From contig DATASX010000056.1 of the NCBI GenBank assembly GCA_036269075.1, positions 1 to 35,600 of the forward strand: 35,600 bases of DNA. The letters run 5' to 3'. The notes below the pieces were generated by a model. That model searched no databases and had not been told where the DNA came from. It worked only from the letters and a program-made list of their open reading frames with translations. Every line of letters starts with the position of its first letter. The stretch's first letter is position 1. This DNA comes from Sporichthyaceae bacterium. GTDB taxonomy: Bacteria; Actinomycetota; Actinomycetes; Sporichthyales; Sporichthyaceae. The translations under genes were made by a program, and so were the position numbers. Of this stretch, positions 6,333-13,921 are shown piece by piece.

Positions 6333-6649
6333 CAATGGGGCCCCTGGTGCTCCGGGCGGTGGTGCTGCTGCGCCGAGTACAGGACGGCGACCACCGACAG
6401 CACCCAACCGACCAGCGCGACCAGCGCGCCGACAGTCCAGGCGGCCTCCAGGCCGGATCGCAGCTGGAATCCGGCCAGGTCGATCTCCCGGCAGATGGTG
6501 AAGTTCTGCGGGTCGTCCGGATGGCACGGAACGGCGTCGGCGCCGCTGTGGAAGGCGACGGCCGCCCCGAGGCCGGCCACCAGGCCGAGCCCGACGCCGA
6601 CCCCGAGACAGGACGCGAACAGCCGCCTGCCCTCCGGGGTGCCCTTCAC
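6329..6649 (-). CDS. Two-TM membrane protein coupled to HAD hydrolase
   Basis: 106-aa integral membrane protein. TM1 (about 11-33, CLGVGVGLGLVAGLGAAVAF) and TM2 (about 70-92, AAWTVGALVALVGWVLSVVAVLY) flank an extracytoplasmic loop with two cysteines (VPCHPDDPQNFTICREID). A His-rich tail ends HHRPEHQGPHW. The GTG at 6649 has AGGAGG 5 nt upstream, an ideal ribosome site. The reading frame stays open further upstream but would then run across the divergent lipid-kinase start. It overlaps the HAD gene by 4 nt. I do not recognise the family. Confidence 0.7.
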   Translation of the reverse strand: MKGTPEGRRLFASCLGVGVGLGLVAGLGAAVAFHSGADAVPCHPDDPQNFTICREIDLAGFQLRSGLEAAWTVGALVALVGWVLSVVAVLYSAQQHHRPEHQGPHW

Positions 6650-6733
6650 CGGTGCCTCCTGCGCTGGGACGGACGCGGCACGGCGCGACCCGGACGCTGC
6701 GAGGTTACCCACGATCTTGCGCTCGCCTGCCGA

Positions 6734-6739
6734 TAGCGT
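6734..6739 (+). promoter_or_regulatory. Leaderless -10 element of lipid kinase
   Basis: TAGCGT ends 7 nt before the GTG at 6747. It fits TANNNT and lies in the 97-nt divergent gap shared with the two-TM gene. No good -35 at 17 nt spacing was found. Confidence 0.4.
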
Positions 6740-6746
6740 CGGTGAA

Positions 6747-8240
6747 GTGACGCCCGACCTGCTGCGCCTGGCGCGCCGCCTGAGCGTCCCCGGTGTGCTG
6801 CTGGCCGTGGTGTTCACCGTCTTGGGTCGGCTCCTGGACACCTGGCCGGGGGCGTACTGGCCGACCGCGCACGGCTCGTGGCGCACGCTCGCGCACTGGA
6901 CGGAGGACCTGGGGGCGGCCTCGGTCGCAGCCCCCCCGGCGGCGCTGCTCGTCGCGGGCATGCGGGTGGGCTATCACCGCTGGCGCGAGGCCGTGTTCCT
7001 GGTGACCTCGATGGTGCTGGTCACGGTGGCGATCACCGTGGCCGACGCGGCCGTGTCCGGCCGGACGTTCCCGGCGACCGCCACCGCGCTGGGCGCGGCC
7101 ACCTACGGGTCGGTCTCCGTCGTGCTGGGCCGTCGGCTGAGTACGCCGCTGCGCCGCACGTTCGGCCAGGTGCTGCCGTTACTCGGCGCGCTGGCGGTGG
7201 CGGCTGGGCAACTCGTGCTGGGCGCGTACACCGCCCCCGCGGTCGGGGTGAGCCTGCTGGGCGGACTGGGTTCGGTCGTGCTGGCCCGCCGGTACGTACT
7301 GTTCGGCGGCGGCTTCGAGCAACGCGCCCGGATCGTCGACGTCCCGTTGACCGAACGGCATCGGGCGGCAGTGATCATCAACCCCACCAAGGTCGCCAAC
7401 CTGGCCGAGGAGAAACGCGCGGTCACCCGCTACCTGCAGGTGGCCGGCTGGGCCGAGCCGATCTGGCTGCCCACCCGGCTGGACGACATCGGAGTCGGCC
7501 TGGCCCGGCAGGCCGTCGCCGAGGGCGCGTCGGTGGTCTTCGCCTGCGGCGGCGACGGCACGATCTGCGCGGTCCTGACCGGGCTGGCCGGTACCGGCGT
7601 GCCGATGGCGATCCTGCCGGCCGGCACCGGCAACCTGTTGGCCCGCAACCTGAGCCTGCCCCAGGATCGGGACGCCTGCCTGCGGATCGGCCTGCACGGC
7701 ACCGACCGCAAGCTCGACGTCGGCCGGGTCGACGACACCCACCGGTTCGCGGTGATGGCCGGCATGGGACTGGACGCGGCGATGATCGCCGACGCCCCGG
7801 CCCGGCTGAAGGCCAGCGTCGGTTGGCCTGCCTACATGGTCTCCGGGGCTCGGCACATCTTCGACCGGTGGGCCAACATCACCGTCACCGTCGACGACGA
7901 AGCGCCGGTCGAACTGCGGGCCCGCGGCGTGGTCATCGGCAACGTGGGGCGACTGCAGGGCGGGATGCTGCTGCTGCCCGGGGCGGTCCCGGACGACGGG
8001 ATCCTCGACGTGGCCGTGCTGGTGCCGGCCACGTTCCGGCAGTGGACGATGCTCGCGATGCACGTGATCCGCCGCCGCCCGGACGCTCCCGGAGCGCGTA
8101 TCGAACACTTCCGGGGCCGCAGGATCCGGATCGCCAGCGACCGCACCTGGCCGCGTCAGATCGACGGCGACCTGCTCGAGCCGGGCCGGGAGATGACCGT
8201 CGTGGTCGAGCCGAGCGCGCTGGTGGTCCGGACGCCGTAG
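6747..8240 (+). CDS. DAG/lipid kinase with degenerate PAP2-like N-terminus
   Basis: 497-aa membrane-anchored lipid kinase. The C-terminal half (about 205-495) is a diacylglycerol-kinase catalytic domain with AAVIINPTK, GGDGT (268-272) and PAGTGN (291-296), followed by the family's beta-rich domain ending with QIDGD. The N-terminal half (1-185) has four to five membrane helices and aligns by eye with PAP2 phosphatases, which are often fused to this kinase. Here the PSGH motif reads FPATAT, and the SRxxxGxH...D motif reads GQLVLGAYTAPA. The catalytic Ser/His/Arg/Asp appear lost, so only the kinase should be active. It would phosphorylate diacylglycerol or a related lipid with ATP. GTG 6747 is preferred because a TAGCGT -10 lies just upstream. 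Confidence 0.85.
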   Translation: MTPDLLRLARRLSVPGVLLAVVFTVLGRLLDTWPGAYWPTAHGSWRTLAHWTEDLGAASVAAPPAALLVAGMRVGYHRWREAVFLVTSMVLVTVAITVADAAVSGRTFPATATALGAATYGSVSVVLGRRLSTPLRRTFGQVLPLLGALAVAAGQLVLGAYTAPAVGVSLLGGLGSVVLARRYVLFGGGFEQRARIVDVPLTERHRAAVIINPTKVANLAEEKRAVTRYLQVAGWAEPIWLPTRLDDIGVGLARQAVAEGASVVFACGGDGTICAVLTGLAGTGVPMAILPAGTGNLLARNLSLPQDRDACLRIGLHGTDRKLDVGRVDDTHRFAVMAGMGLDAAMIADAPARLKASVGWPAYMVSGARHIFDRWANITVTVDDEAPVELRARGVVIGNVGRLQGGMLLLPGAVPDDGILDVAVLVPATFRQWTMLAMHVIRRRPDAPGARIEHFRGRRIRIASDRTWPRQIDGDLLEPGREMTVVVEPSALVVRTP

Positions 8241-8249
8241 TGCCTGGCC

Positions 8250-8774
8250 TCAGGCGGAGGCGCGGACCGAGGGCGCGGCGACCGGGTCGGTCAGGCTGAT
8301 CCCGCGCGAGGGCCGCATCGCGGCCGCCACCACCTGGATCTCCTCCGGCGCCATGTCGGTCTGGCCGTTCCCACGGCGCACCGGCTTGGCGTACGAGCGG
8401 CTGTCCGCCCGATTCACCAGCGTGGTGAGCACGATGCCGTCGCCGTTGTCGTCGAGCAGCGCGACCGACCAGGACAGCCGGCCGCCCATCTCGCCGAAGG
8501 CGTCGTACCGGTGCACGGCGACCCGCCGGATCGACTCGTCGATGTTGGCCCGGAAGTCGTCGAAGTCCCGGTGCAACCGGCCGACGTCACCCCGCAGGCG
8601 TTCCAACTCCGCCGCCGTCCGCGCGGCAGCAACGATGAACGAGGAGCGCTCGGCTCCCGACTGCAGCAGCGCGCAGTCTCGTCGCAGCCGACGGAAGCGC
8701 ACATTGGCGCCCCATGCGGCCACGCACCCACCGGCGCCCACAGCCAGCGAGGCCAGGGAGATGGGATCGGTCAC
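8250..8774 (-). CDS. DUF4446 family membrane-anchored protein
   Basis: 174-aa protein with one N-terminal transmembrane helix (about 4-22), then a region likely to form a coiled coil (AARTAAELERLRGDVGRLHR and onward). It ends in a small conserved C-terminal domain with LLDDNGDGIVLTTLVNRADSR, YAKPVRRG and APEEIQVV, which is how I recognise DUF4446. The molecular role is not known. The GTG at 8774 is preferred over an earlier frame start because TACGCT, a possible leaderless -10, ends 8 nt upstream. It converges with the lipid kinase, whose stop is 9 nt from this one, and is divergent from the large membrane protein. Confidence 0.8.
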   Translation of the reverse strand: MTDPISLASLAVGAGGCVAAWGANVRFRRLRRDCALLQSGAERSSFIVAAARTAAELERLRGDVGRLHRDFDDFRANIDESIRRVAVHRYDAFGEMGGRLSWSVALLDDNGDGIVLTTLVNRADSRSYAKPVRRGNGQTDMAPEEIQVVAAAMRPSRGISLTDPVAAPSVRASA

Positions 8775-8782
8775 GGTTAGCG

Positions 8783-8788
8783 AGCGTA
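8783..8788 (-). promoter_or_regulatory. Possible leaderless -10 of DUF4446 gene
   Basis: TACGCT on the minus strand, ending 8 nt before GTG 8774, fits TANNNT. There is no ribosome site between it and the start codon. Confidence 0.4.
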
Positions 8789-8873
8789 GGACTGTGTCCG
8801 GCCGTCGACCGGTAACCACGACGGCGCGTCGCGCGGCACTACGGTGGCGGACGATTCGAGAGGGGCGGCTGGG

Positions 8874-10901
8874 GTGCGGACAGTGCGGGCGACGGCTGCG
8901 GCGCTGAGCGTGCTGATCGTCGCCCTGGCGATGCTCGCCGGGTGGGCGCCGCGCTCGCCGGACCTCCTGGTCGCGAACTCACTCAGCCTGGTCGGGGTGG
9001 GTGGGCTGCGCTGGTCGGACGTGACCGAAGCCGGCACCCCGCAGCTGTGGGTATTGACCCAGCACTCGGTGGTGGGCTCGCTGACCGTGCGCGCAGCGCG
9101 GGCGGGAACCTGCCCGATCGACGGCTGGCTGACGTTGAACGCGGGCGGGCGGGCCGCCGCGCCCCGCCTCGACGGCCGGTGCGTCCCGGTCCCGGCTCCG
9201 AAGCCCGTACCGGGCAACCTCGACGGCAGGGGCAGCTACCGCATCGCCGACTGGGCCCGGCTGACCGGCGGTGCGCCGCAGGGCGGTTCGTGGGGATCGC
9301 TTCAGGGTCCGCTGCACGAGCACCAGTCGCGCGACTGTGCTTTCGGTCCTGGCGGCGCCGTGGCGCTGGCCGAGGCCGACGGTTTCCTGGCGGCGCGCTA
9401 CCTGGCTGATCCGACGTCGCTTTCGGGCGCCTGCGGACGAATCGTCGTCGACGCCGGGGATCTGCCCGCCGACCCGGCAGCCCGGTCGGTGGCGCTGCGG
9501 ACGGTCGACGCCATCGTCGGCGAGTTCGCCCAACTCGGCCGTGCCTTCCTCCTCGCGGGCATCTCCGACAGCCCGGGCGCGGGCCCCGAACTGACCGTGC
9601 TGTCGGGCCGGTCGCCGACGGTCGATCCGGCGCACCGGCCCTGGCTCGGATCCACCTCGACCCGGCGCCGGGGCCTGGCCCAGCTCACCGATCTGACCGC
9701 GAGCCTGGCCGGCGTGCCCACCGGGCCGGCGCTGCCCGGTGGTCTGCTGGAGAGCCACCTCGGATCAGCGCGTCAGGGCGACCTGCTGGCCGCGCAGACC
9801 GCCGCCCGCACGGTGCGGGAGATGTTCGTGCCGTTCTTCGTTGTGTTCGCGGGCGCGGAGTTGCTGTTGTTCTCGGCCGCGTGGGTGGGGCGACGGCGGG
9901 CCGCGGCTCGCCGACTTGGCCTGTGGTTCGGCTCGGTAGCGCCGGCTTCGTTCGTCGTGAACCTGCTGCCTTGGGCGCGCTGGCGGCATCCTGCGGTGGT
10001 GGTCTGGGGCGGCACGGCGGTGGGCGCGACCGCGCTTGCGCTGCTCGCCGCGCTCGGGCCGTGGCGGCGGCGACCGTACGGGCCGGCCGCGTTCATCAGC
10101 GCGGTCACCGCGGTCGGACTGGCGGCCGACGTGGCGACCGGCGCGGGCGATCAGACCGACGCGTTGTTCGGACTGTCGCCGTTGATCGCCGGCCGGTTCT
10201 ACGGCTTCGGCAACATCACGTTCGGGGTGTACGCGAGCTGCGTCCTGGTGGCAGCGGCCGCGATGGGCCGGGCAGTCGCGGCGCGGCACGGCGGTCGGGC
10301 GGCCGGCGTGGCGGTCGGGTTCGTGGGGACCGTCGCGGCACTGATCGACGGGTGGCCCGGGCTGGGCACCGACTTCGGCGGCTTCCTGTCGCTGCTGCCG
10401 GGCGCCGCGGCGCTGGCCCTCGGCATCGCCGGGATCCGGCTGCGGGCCCGGGTCGTGCTGCTGGTGGCCGGGGTGGTCGGCACGCTGATCACCGGGTTGG
10501 CGCTGCTGGACTGGCGGCGCCCCGCGGGGCGGCGGACACATCTGGGCCGGTTCGTGCAGCAGGTCCTGGACGGCGAGGGGCCGCACGAGATCGGCCGGAA
10601 GCTCTCGGCCAACCTCGGGCTGCTGCACAACCCGGGCACGGTGGTGCTGCTGCTGGCGCTGCTCGCCGTGGTCGTGCCGGCGACGGTCGCCCCCGCCGCG
10701 CTGCGACTGCACGGCCTGGCCCGCGTGCAGGCCGCCGACGCGGCGGTCCGCAGCCTGGGCGTCGCGCTGCTGGTGACCGGGCTGCTCGGCTTCGCGCTGA
10801 ACGACTCGGGAGTGATCGTGCCCGCGGTCGTGCTGATCACCGGCGGCCCGCTGTTGATCGCCGTCTGGGCCGCGCTTTGGGCCGGCGCCGACTACGCATG
10901 A
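8874..10901 (+). CDS. Large polytopic membrane protein, unknown function
   Basis: 675-aa protein. One N-terminal membrane helix (RATAAALSVLIVALAMLAG) is followed by an extracytoplasmic domain of about 290 residues. The C-terminal half has about ten hydrophobic segments, with a conserved-looking stretch SPLIAGRFYGFGNITFGVYA and DGWPGLGTDFGGFLSLLPG. The outer domain (VVDAGDLPADP..., ELTVLSGRSP..., STSTRRRGLAQLTDLTASLAG) faintly recalls an alkaline-phosphatase-superfamily core without catalytic residues; this is a weak impression. I choose GTG 8874, 10 nt after GAGAGG, over GTG 8844, which overlaps a possible -10 (TACGGT, 8840-8845). The nearby GT2, converging from the other side, suggests an envelope role by context only. 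Confidence 0.75.
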   Translation: MRTVRATAAALSVLIVALAMLAGWAPRSPDLLVANSLSLVGVGGLRWSDVTEAGTPQLWVLTQHSVVGSLTVRAARAGTCPIDGWLTLNAGGRAAAPRLDGRCVPVPAPKPVPGNLDGRGSYRIADWARLTGGAPQGGSWGSLQGPLHEHQSRDCAFGPGGAVALAEADGFLAARYLADPTSLSGACGRIVVDAGDLPADPAARSVALRTVDAIVGEFAQLGRAFLLAGISDSPGAGPELTVLSGRSPTVDPAHRPWLGSTSTRRRGLAQLTDLTASLAGVPTGPALPGGLLESHLGSARQGDLLAAQTAARTVREMFVPFFVVFAGAELLLFSAAWVGRRRAAARRLGLWFGSVAPASFVVNLLPWARWRHPAVVVWGGTAVGATALALLAALGPWRRRPYGPAAFISAVTAVGLAADVATGAGDQTDALFGLSPLIAGRFYGFGNITFGVYASCVLVAAAAMGRAVAARHGGRAAGVAVGFVGTVAALIDGWPGLGTDFGGFLSLLPGAAALALGIAGIRLRARVVLLVAGVVGTLITGLALLDWRRPAGRRTHLGRFVQQVLDGEGPHEIGRKLSANLGLLHNPGTVVLLLALLAVVVPATVAPAALRLHGLARVQAADAAVRSLGVALLVTGLLGFALNDSGVIVPAVVLITGGPLLIAVWAALWAGADYA

Positions 10902-11141
10902 GGCAGGCCGCGGTCGGCGGCCGGGCCGCGGATCCCCGTGCGCAACAGGGATTCGACGTCGACCCGGTGGCAGTCCGCCGACCAGCGGCCTGGACCCGCG
11001 CACGGGTCGTGCTTGGTTCGGACGCGCCCCTGGTCCGGCGCGGCGCGCGTTGGGGGGTATGCGACCGCCGTTCGGGCGCGATCACCCGCTCCGCCTCGCG
11101 TATGAGAGTGCCCATTACGCGTATGAGAGTGCCCATTCCAA
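10902..11141. other. Intergenic region with direct repeats
   Basis: The 240 nt between the convergent membrane-protein and glycosyltransferase genes hold no supported gene. GC-rich self-complementary sequence (CCGCGG, GGCCG) follows the membrane-protein stop and may act as its terminator. A pair of 19-nt direct repeats lies at 11098-11137. Confidence 0.5.
11098..11137. repeat. Two tandem 19-nt direct repeats
   Basis: GCGTATGAGAGTGCCCATT is repeated exactly at 11098-11116 and 11119-11137 (period 21 nt), immediately 3' of the glycosyltransferase. The base composition is less GC-rich than the surroundings. Period 21 is two helical turns, which suits two protein-binding sites on one face. A decayed insertion-sequence end is the alternative; I see no transposase. 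Confidence 0.5.
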
Positions 11142-11855
11142 TCATCGATGATCGGAAACGGGGCGGATGCGGCGAGCCAGGGCGGCGGCTACGTCGGCGT
11201 ATTGGGTGGCCCGGTGCCTGACGCCGGACCAGTCGGCGCCCGTGACCCGATGTTCCAGTTCGCAGCGGATCTCGCAGACCGAGAGCCCGGCCCGCAGGAC
11301 GTCGATCGTCATCCCGGTCTCGACGCCGAAGCCGTGGGCCAACGGCAACGCGGCCTCGAAAGCCCGCCGGGTCAGGCAACGCTGCCCGCACAGCGGTTGG
11401 TGCACCACGGCCCCGGTAGCACGGTGGATGCCGCGGGCGGCCAGCCGCACGACCCGGCCGCGGCCGCCGCCGACGTCGCGCCCGGCGGGCAGGTTCGCGA
11501 TCGTCATGTCGAAAGCGCCGATGCGCACCGGCGGCACCAGGTCCGCGGCAGCGGCCGCGCTCCTGCCCAGATCGGCGTCCAGCAACAGCAACAAGCGCGG
11601 CGCCGGGTGGTCGGCGGAGTCGCGGCGGGCCACCTCGGCCGCGCCGGTCTCCAGCGCGGCAGCCTTGCCCCGGTTGCGTTCGTGGCGCAGCACCAAGGCG
11701 CCCGCGCCACGCGCGACCGCGGTGGTGGCGTCCGTCGAGCCGTCGTCGACAACCACGAGCAGGTCGACCCCGGCTATCCCGGCAGCCGCGTCGATCGTCG
11801 CCGCGATCCGCTCGGCCTCGTCACGAGCCGGGATCACAACCGCGACGTCGCCCAC
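11142..11855 (-). CDS. Family 2 glycosyltransferase
   Basis: 237-aa GT-A-fold glycosyltransferase. It starts with VAVVIPARDEAERIAATI, then VVVDDGSTD (nucleotide binding, about 34-42), HERNRGKAAAL and LLLLDADLG, whose DAD would bind the metal. This layout resembles the glucosyl-3-phosphoglycerate synthase and dolichyl-phosphate-mannose-synthase-like GT2 group; the acceptor is unknown. No membrane helix is present. The GTG start follows GAGGA with 9-nt spacing. The DUF5926 gene ends 28 nt upstream on the same strand, so the two probably form an operon. The stop codon lies in the palindrome ATCATCGATGAT (11141-11152). Confidence 0.85.
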   Translation of the reverse strand: MGDVAVVIPARDEAERIAATIDAAAGIAGVDLLVVVDDGSTDATTAVARGAGALVLRHERNRGKAAALETGAAEVARRDSADHPAPRLLLLLDADLGRSAAAAADLVPPVRIGAFDMTIANLPAGRDVGGGRGRVVRLAARGIHRATGAVVHQPLCGQRCLTRRAFEAALPLAHGFGVETGMTIDVLRAGLSVCEIRCELEHRVTGADWSGVRHRATQYADVAAALARRIRPVSDHR

Positions 11856-11883
11856 CGGCAGTTCCTCGGGGTGGGGTCGGCAC

Positions 11884-12735
11884 TCAGCGGATCGTGAGCT
11901 GCCGCGAGGCCAAGCCTTCCTTGGCCCGGCGCTGCACGGCGGTCAGCGGGGAGTCGTCGGCCAGCGCTTCGGCCAGCCGCTGCGACAGCCCCTTCGCGCC
12001 CTCCTCGAAGTCGACGGCCTTCCGGTCGACCGGGACTTCCCACACCGGGGCCAGCAGACCCTGGCAGCGGAACGCGCCCACGTACTTGGTGTCCTCACCG
12101 ACGCTGTCGGCGCGGGCGGCGTGCAATCGGGCGAATGCGTTGAGCAGCGCGTACTCATCCTGCGGCATGACCCAGCGCAGCCAGGCCCGGTCGCGCTCGT
12201 GGCTCCAGTAGGCGGCCTCGACCGATGACAGGCGCGCCGTCGGCGGCGCCGCGGCATTGGCCTGCTCCAGCGACTGTTGGATCTCCGTGGTCATCTCGTC
12301 GGGGTTCTCGACCCAGAACGTGAAGCCGTCCTGGACGACGATCTCCAGCGGCGCGTCCGGGTCCAGCAGTTCCTGGATCTGCGGTGTGTCCGGCTGGATC
12401 TCCACCGAGACCGGGGTCGAGCCGGGGTCGATCGGCAGCGCGGCCAGCAGCGCGGCGGCGATCTGCCGGTTGGCGTCGCCGGCCGGGAACTGGGTCTGCA
12501 TCGCGACCAGCACGCTGCCCTGGGATCGGGTCAGGCACGGCAGCGCCAGCGGCAGCACGGTGCACAAGGTGACGTCGCGTTCGGCGTGCTCACCGACCAG
12601 CGGCAGCTTCATCGTCGCCGCGGGGACGATCTCGCGCATCGCGACGAGGTCGCACTCCGCCGCCATGCCCTCGAAGGGCCGCTGGACGAAGCTCTGCCGC
12701 TCGGCGTCGCGTCGAGCCCGGGTGGCCTTGCTCAT
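11884..12735 (-). CDS. DUF5926 family protein
   Basis: 283-aa soluble protein that I match to DUF5926, an actinobacterial family of unknown function. Hallmarks are the basic start MSKATRARRDAERQ, PFEGMAAECDLVAMREIVPAAT (core residues P, F, E, G, E, D, R, E, P, A) and a C-terminal part with FRCQGLLAPVWEVP. Basic residues at the N-terminus could contact nucleic acid; this is inference. The start at ATG 12735 is supported by a GAGG upstream and by the family-typical MSKATR beginning. The start codon is buried in a perfect 14-bp hairpin (12731-12767). It is probably co-transcribed with the downstream glycosyltransferase. Confidence 0.8.
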   Translation of the reverse strand: MSKATRARRDAERQSFVQRPFEGMAAECDLVAMREIVPAATMKLPLVGEHAERDVTLCTVLPLALPCLTRSQGSVLVAMQTQFPAGDANRQIAAALLAALPIDPGSTPVSVEIQPDTPQIQELLDPDAPLEIVVQDGFTFWVENPDEMTTEIQQSLEQANAAAPPTARLSSVEAAYWSHERDRAWLRWVMPQDEYALLNAFARLHAARADSVGEDTKYVGAFRCQGLLAPVWEVPVDRKAVDFEEGAKGLSQRLAEALADDSPLTAVQRRAKEGLASRQLTIR

Positions 12736-12767
12736 CGGCGTGCCTCGTTCCTCGGCACGCCGATGAG
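12731..12767 (-). promoter_or_regulatory. Perfect 14-bp hairpin containing DUF5926 start codon
   Basis: Arms 12731-12744 and 12754-12767 are perfect reverse complements around a 9-nt loop. On the minus strand the ATG (12735-12733) lies within the 3' arm. The loop, GAGGAACGA, carries the ribosome site, so the site is exposed but the start codon is paired. The second start-codon hairpin in this window is at 4096-4136. Confidence 0.55.
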
Positions 12768-12789
12768 GCACGGTCGCGCTGTGTTCATT

Positions 12790-12811
12790 GATGAGCTCGC
12801 AAGCTCGCTCA
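12790..12811. repeat. Small palindromic element near DUF5926 leader
   Basis: ATGAGC...GCTCAT arms enclose TCGCAAGCTC, 23 nt upstream of the start hairpin. It resembles the GAGCG...GCGAG elements at 4060 and 4111 and is probably one of the small dispersed repeats common in actinobacterial intergenic DNA. Confidence 0.4.
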
Positions 12812-12864
12812 TGTGGGTGCTCCCTGAACCGATCACGTGCGGAGCGCCCACCCTATGGGATCCG

Positions 12865-12889
12865 CCGCAGGCTCAAGCCGATCCTGCGG
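12865..12889 (-). terminator. Possible terminator overlapping GDPD stop
   Basis: CCGCAGG (12865-12871) pairs with CCTGCGG (12883-12889) across an 11-nt loop that contains the stop codon of the glycerophosphodiesterase. It is weak because it lies inside the coding end. Confidence 0.3.
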
Positions 12890-13739
12890 TGCGCCCCTCG
12901 AGCACGTGCCGCCGGATGCCCAGCGGCCGGTCGGTGATCAACGCGTCGACCCCGGCGGCCTGACAGAGGTCGGCATCGGCCTCGGAGTTCACCGTCCAGA
13001 CGTAGACCGCGTTGCCCTGCGCGTGCGCGCGGGCCACGTAGTCCGGGTCGCGCCGGACGATCCCGACGTCGATGCCCGCCGCCCGCACACCTTCGGGCAG
13101 ATGGCCGTCGCGCAGGTGCGGCGGGATCCGGCCCAGCAGCAGCACCAGGTCCAACTCCGGGGTCAGCCGCCGCATGCGGCGCAGCGAGACCGCGGCGAAG
13201 CTCATCACCCGGATCGCCGGGCGGGCGCCGATCTGGGCGCCGGCCGCCGAGGCCGGCATCGAGCGCGGCACACCGAGCAGCCCGAACTCGTCGAGCAGTT
13301 CGACCAGGCGCTCCTCGACAAGCGCGCGGTGGCGGGTCGGGTGCTTGGTCTCGATCGAGAGCCCGACCGGCCGCGCCGCCGAGGTCGTCAGCTCCAGGAG
13401 CTGACGCAACGTCAGGATCGCGCTGTCGGCGCGTTCCGGGCCGGACGGGGTCGACGCACCCGCCGGTGCCCGGTACTTGTCGAGCATCCGCCACGGCCGG
13501 CGGGAACCGAACTGGAGTTGCCCGAGATCGGCCAAGGGAAGGGTGGACACGACGCCGCGGCCGTCGGAGACGAAGTCGACCCGGCGGTCGTGCAGGCACA
13601 CCAGGTGGCCGTCGGCGGTCAGCCGGACGTCGCACTCCAACGCATCGGCGCCGTCCAGGATCGCCTTTCGGTACGCGCTGAGCGTGTGCTCGGCGGCGCC
13701 CTCCCGCGAACCGCGGTGCGCCACGATCTCGATCACCAC
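12873..13739 (-). CDS. Glycerophosphodiester phosphodiesterase
   Basis: 288-aa TIM-barrel phosphodiesterase that splits glycerophosphodiesters into glycerol-3-phosphate and an alcohol. The catalytic signature is clear: HRG at 8-10, EHT at 17-19 (usually ENT), ECDV with E35 and D37 as metal ligands, and HD at 50-51. The C-terminal VYVWTVNSEADADLCQAAGVDALITDRP is typical of the family. There is no signal peptide, so the enzyme is cytosolic. The frame is open further upstream (to 13853), but the family begins just before HRG, so I use GTG 13739. The Asn-to-His change in the second motif is seen in some members and need not abolish activity. Confidence 0.88.
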   Translation of the reverse strand: MVIEIVAHRGSREGAAEHTLSAYRKAILDGADALECDVRLTADGHLVCLHDRRVDFVSDGRGVVSTLPLADLGQLQFGSRRPWRMLDKYRAPAGASTPSGPERADSAILTLRQLLELTTSAARPVGLSIETKHPTRHRALVEERLVELLDEFGLLGVPRSMPASAAGAQIGARPAIRVMSFAAVSLRRMRRLTPELDLVLLLGRIPPHLRDGHLPEGVRAAGIDVGIVRRDPDYVARAHAQGNAVYVWTVNSEADADLCQAAGVDALITDRPLGIRRHVLEGRTAGSA

Positions 13740-13921
13740 CCCATGTTGACACCCCGCAAGCTTTCGCAGGAGGCGATCGGCTACGTCGATCAGTGTTGTA
13801 CGACAACTTTTCGACCATCGGACATCCGCGACTTCCCGGACGATCACCACCAATCGGAACGGTATTCGCCACCCGTTCGGCGTAATCCGGGCGCCGATGT
13901 CCGGTTCGCGGGAACCCGGAG

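Noticed and set aside
5526-6746. A long N-terminal extension of the lipid kinase
   Set aside because: It reads antisense through the HAD hydrolase and two-TM genes. The kinase family begins with the membrane domain, and a leaderless promoter marks GTG 6747.
8840-8845. TACGGT as a leaderless -10 for the large membrane protein with start GTG 8844
   Set aside because: The element overlaps that start codon. A GAGAGG ribosome site 10 nt before GTG 8874 gives a better start, with TACGGT then as an ordinary -10.
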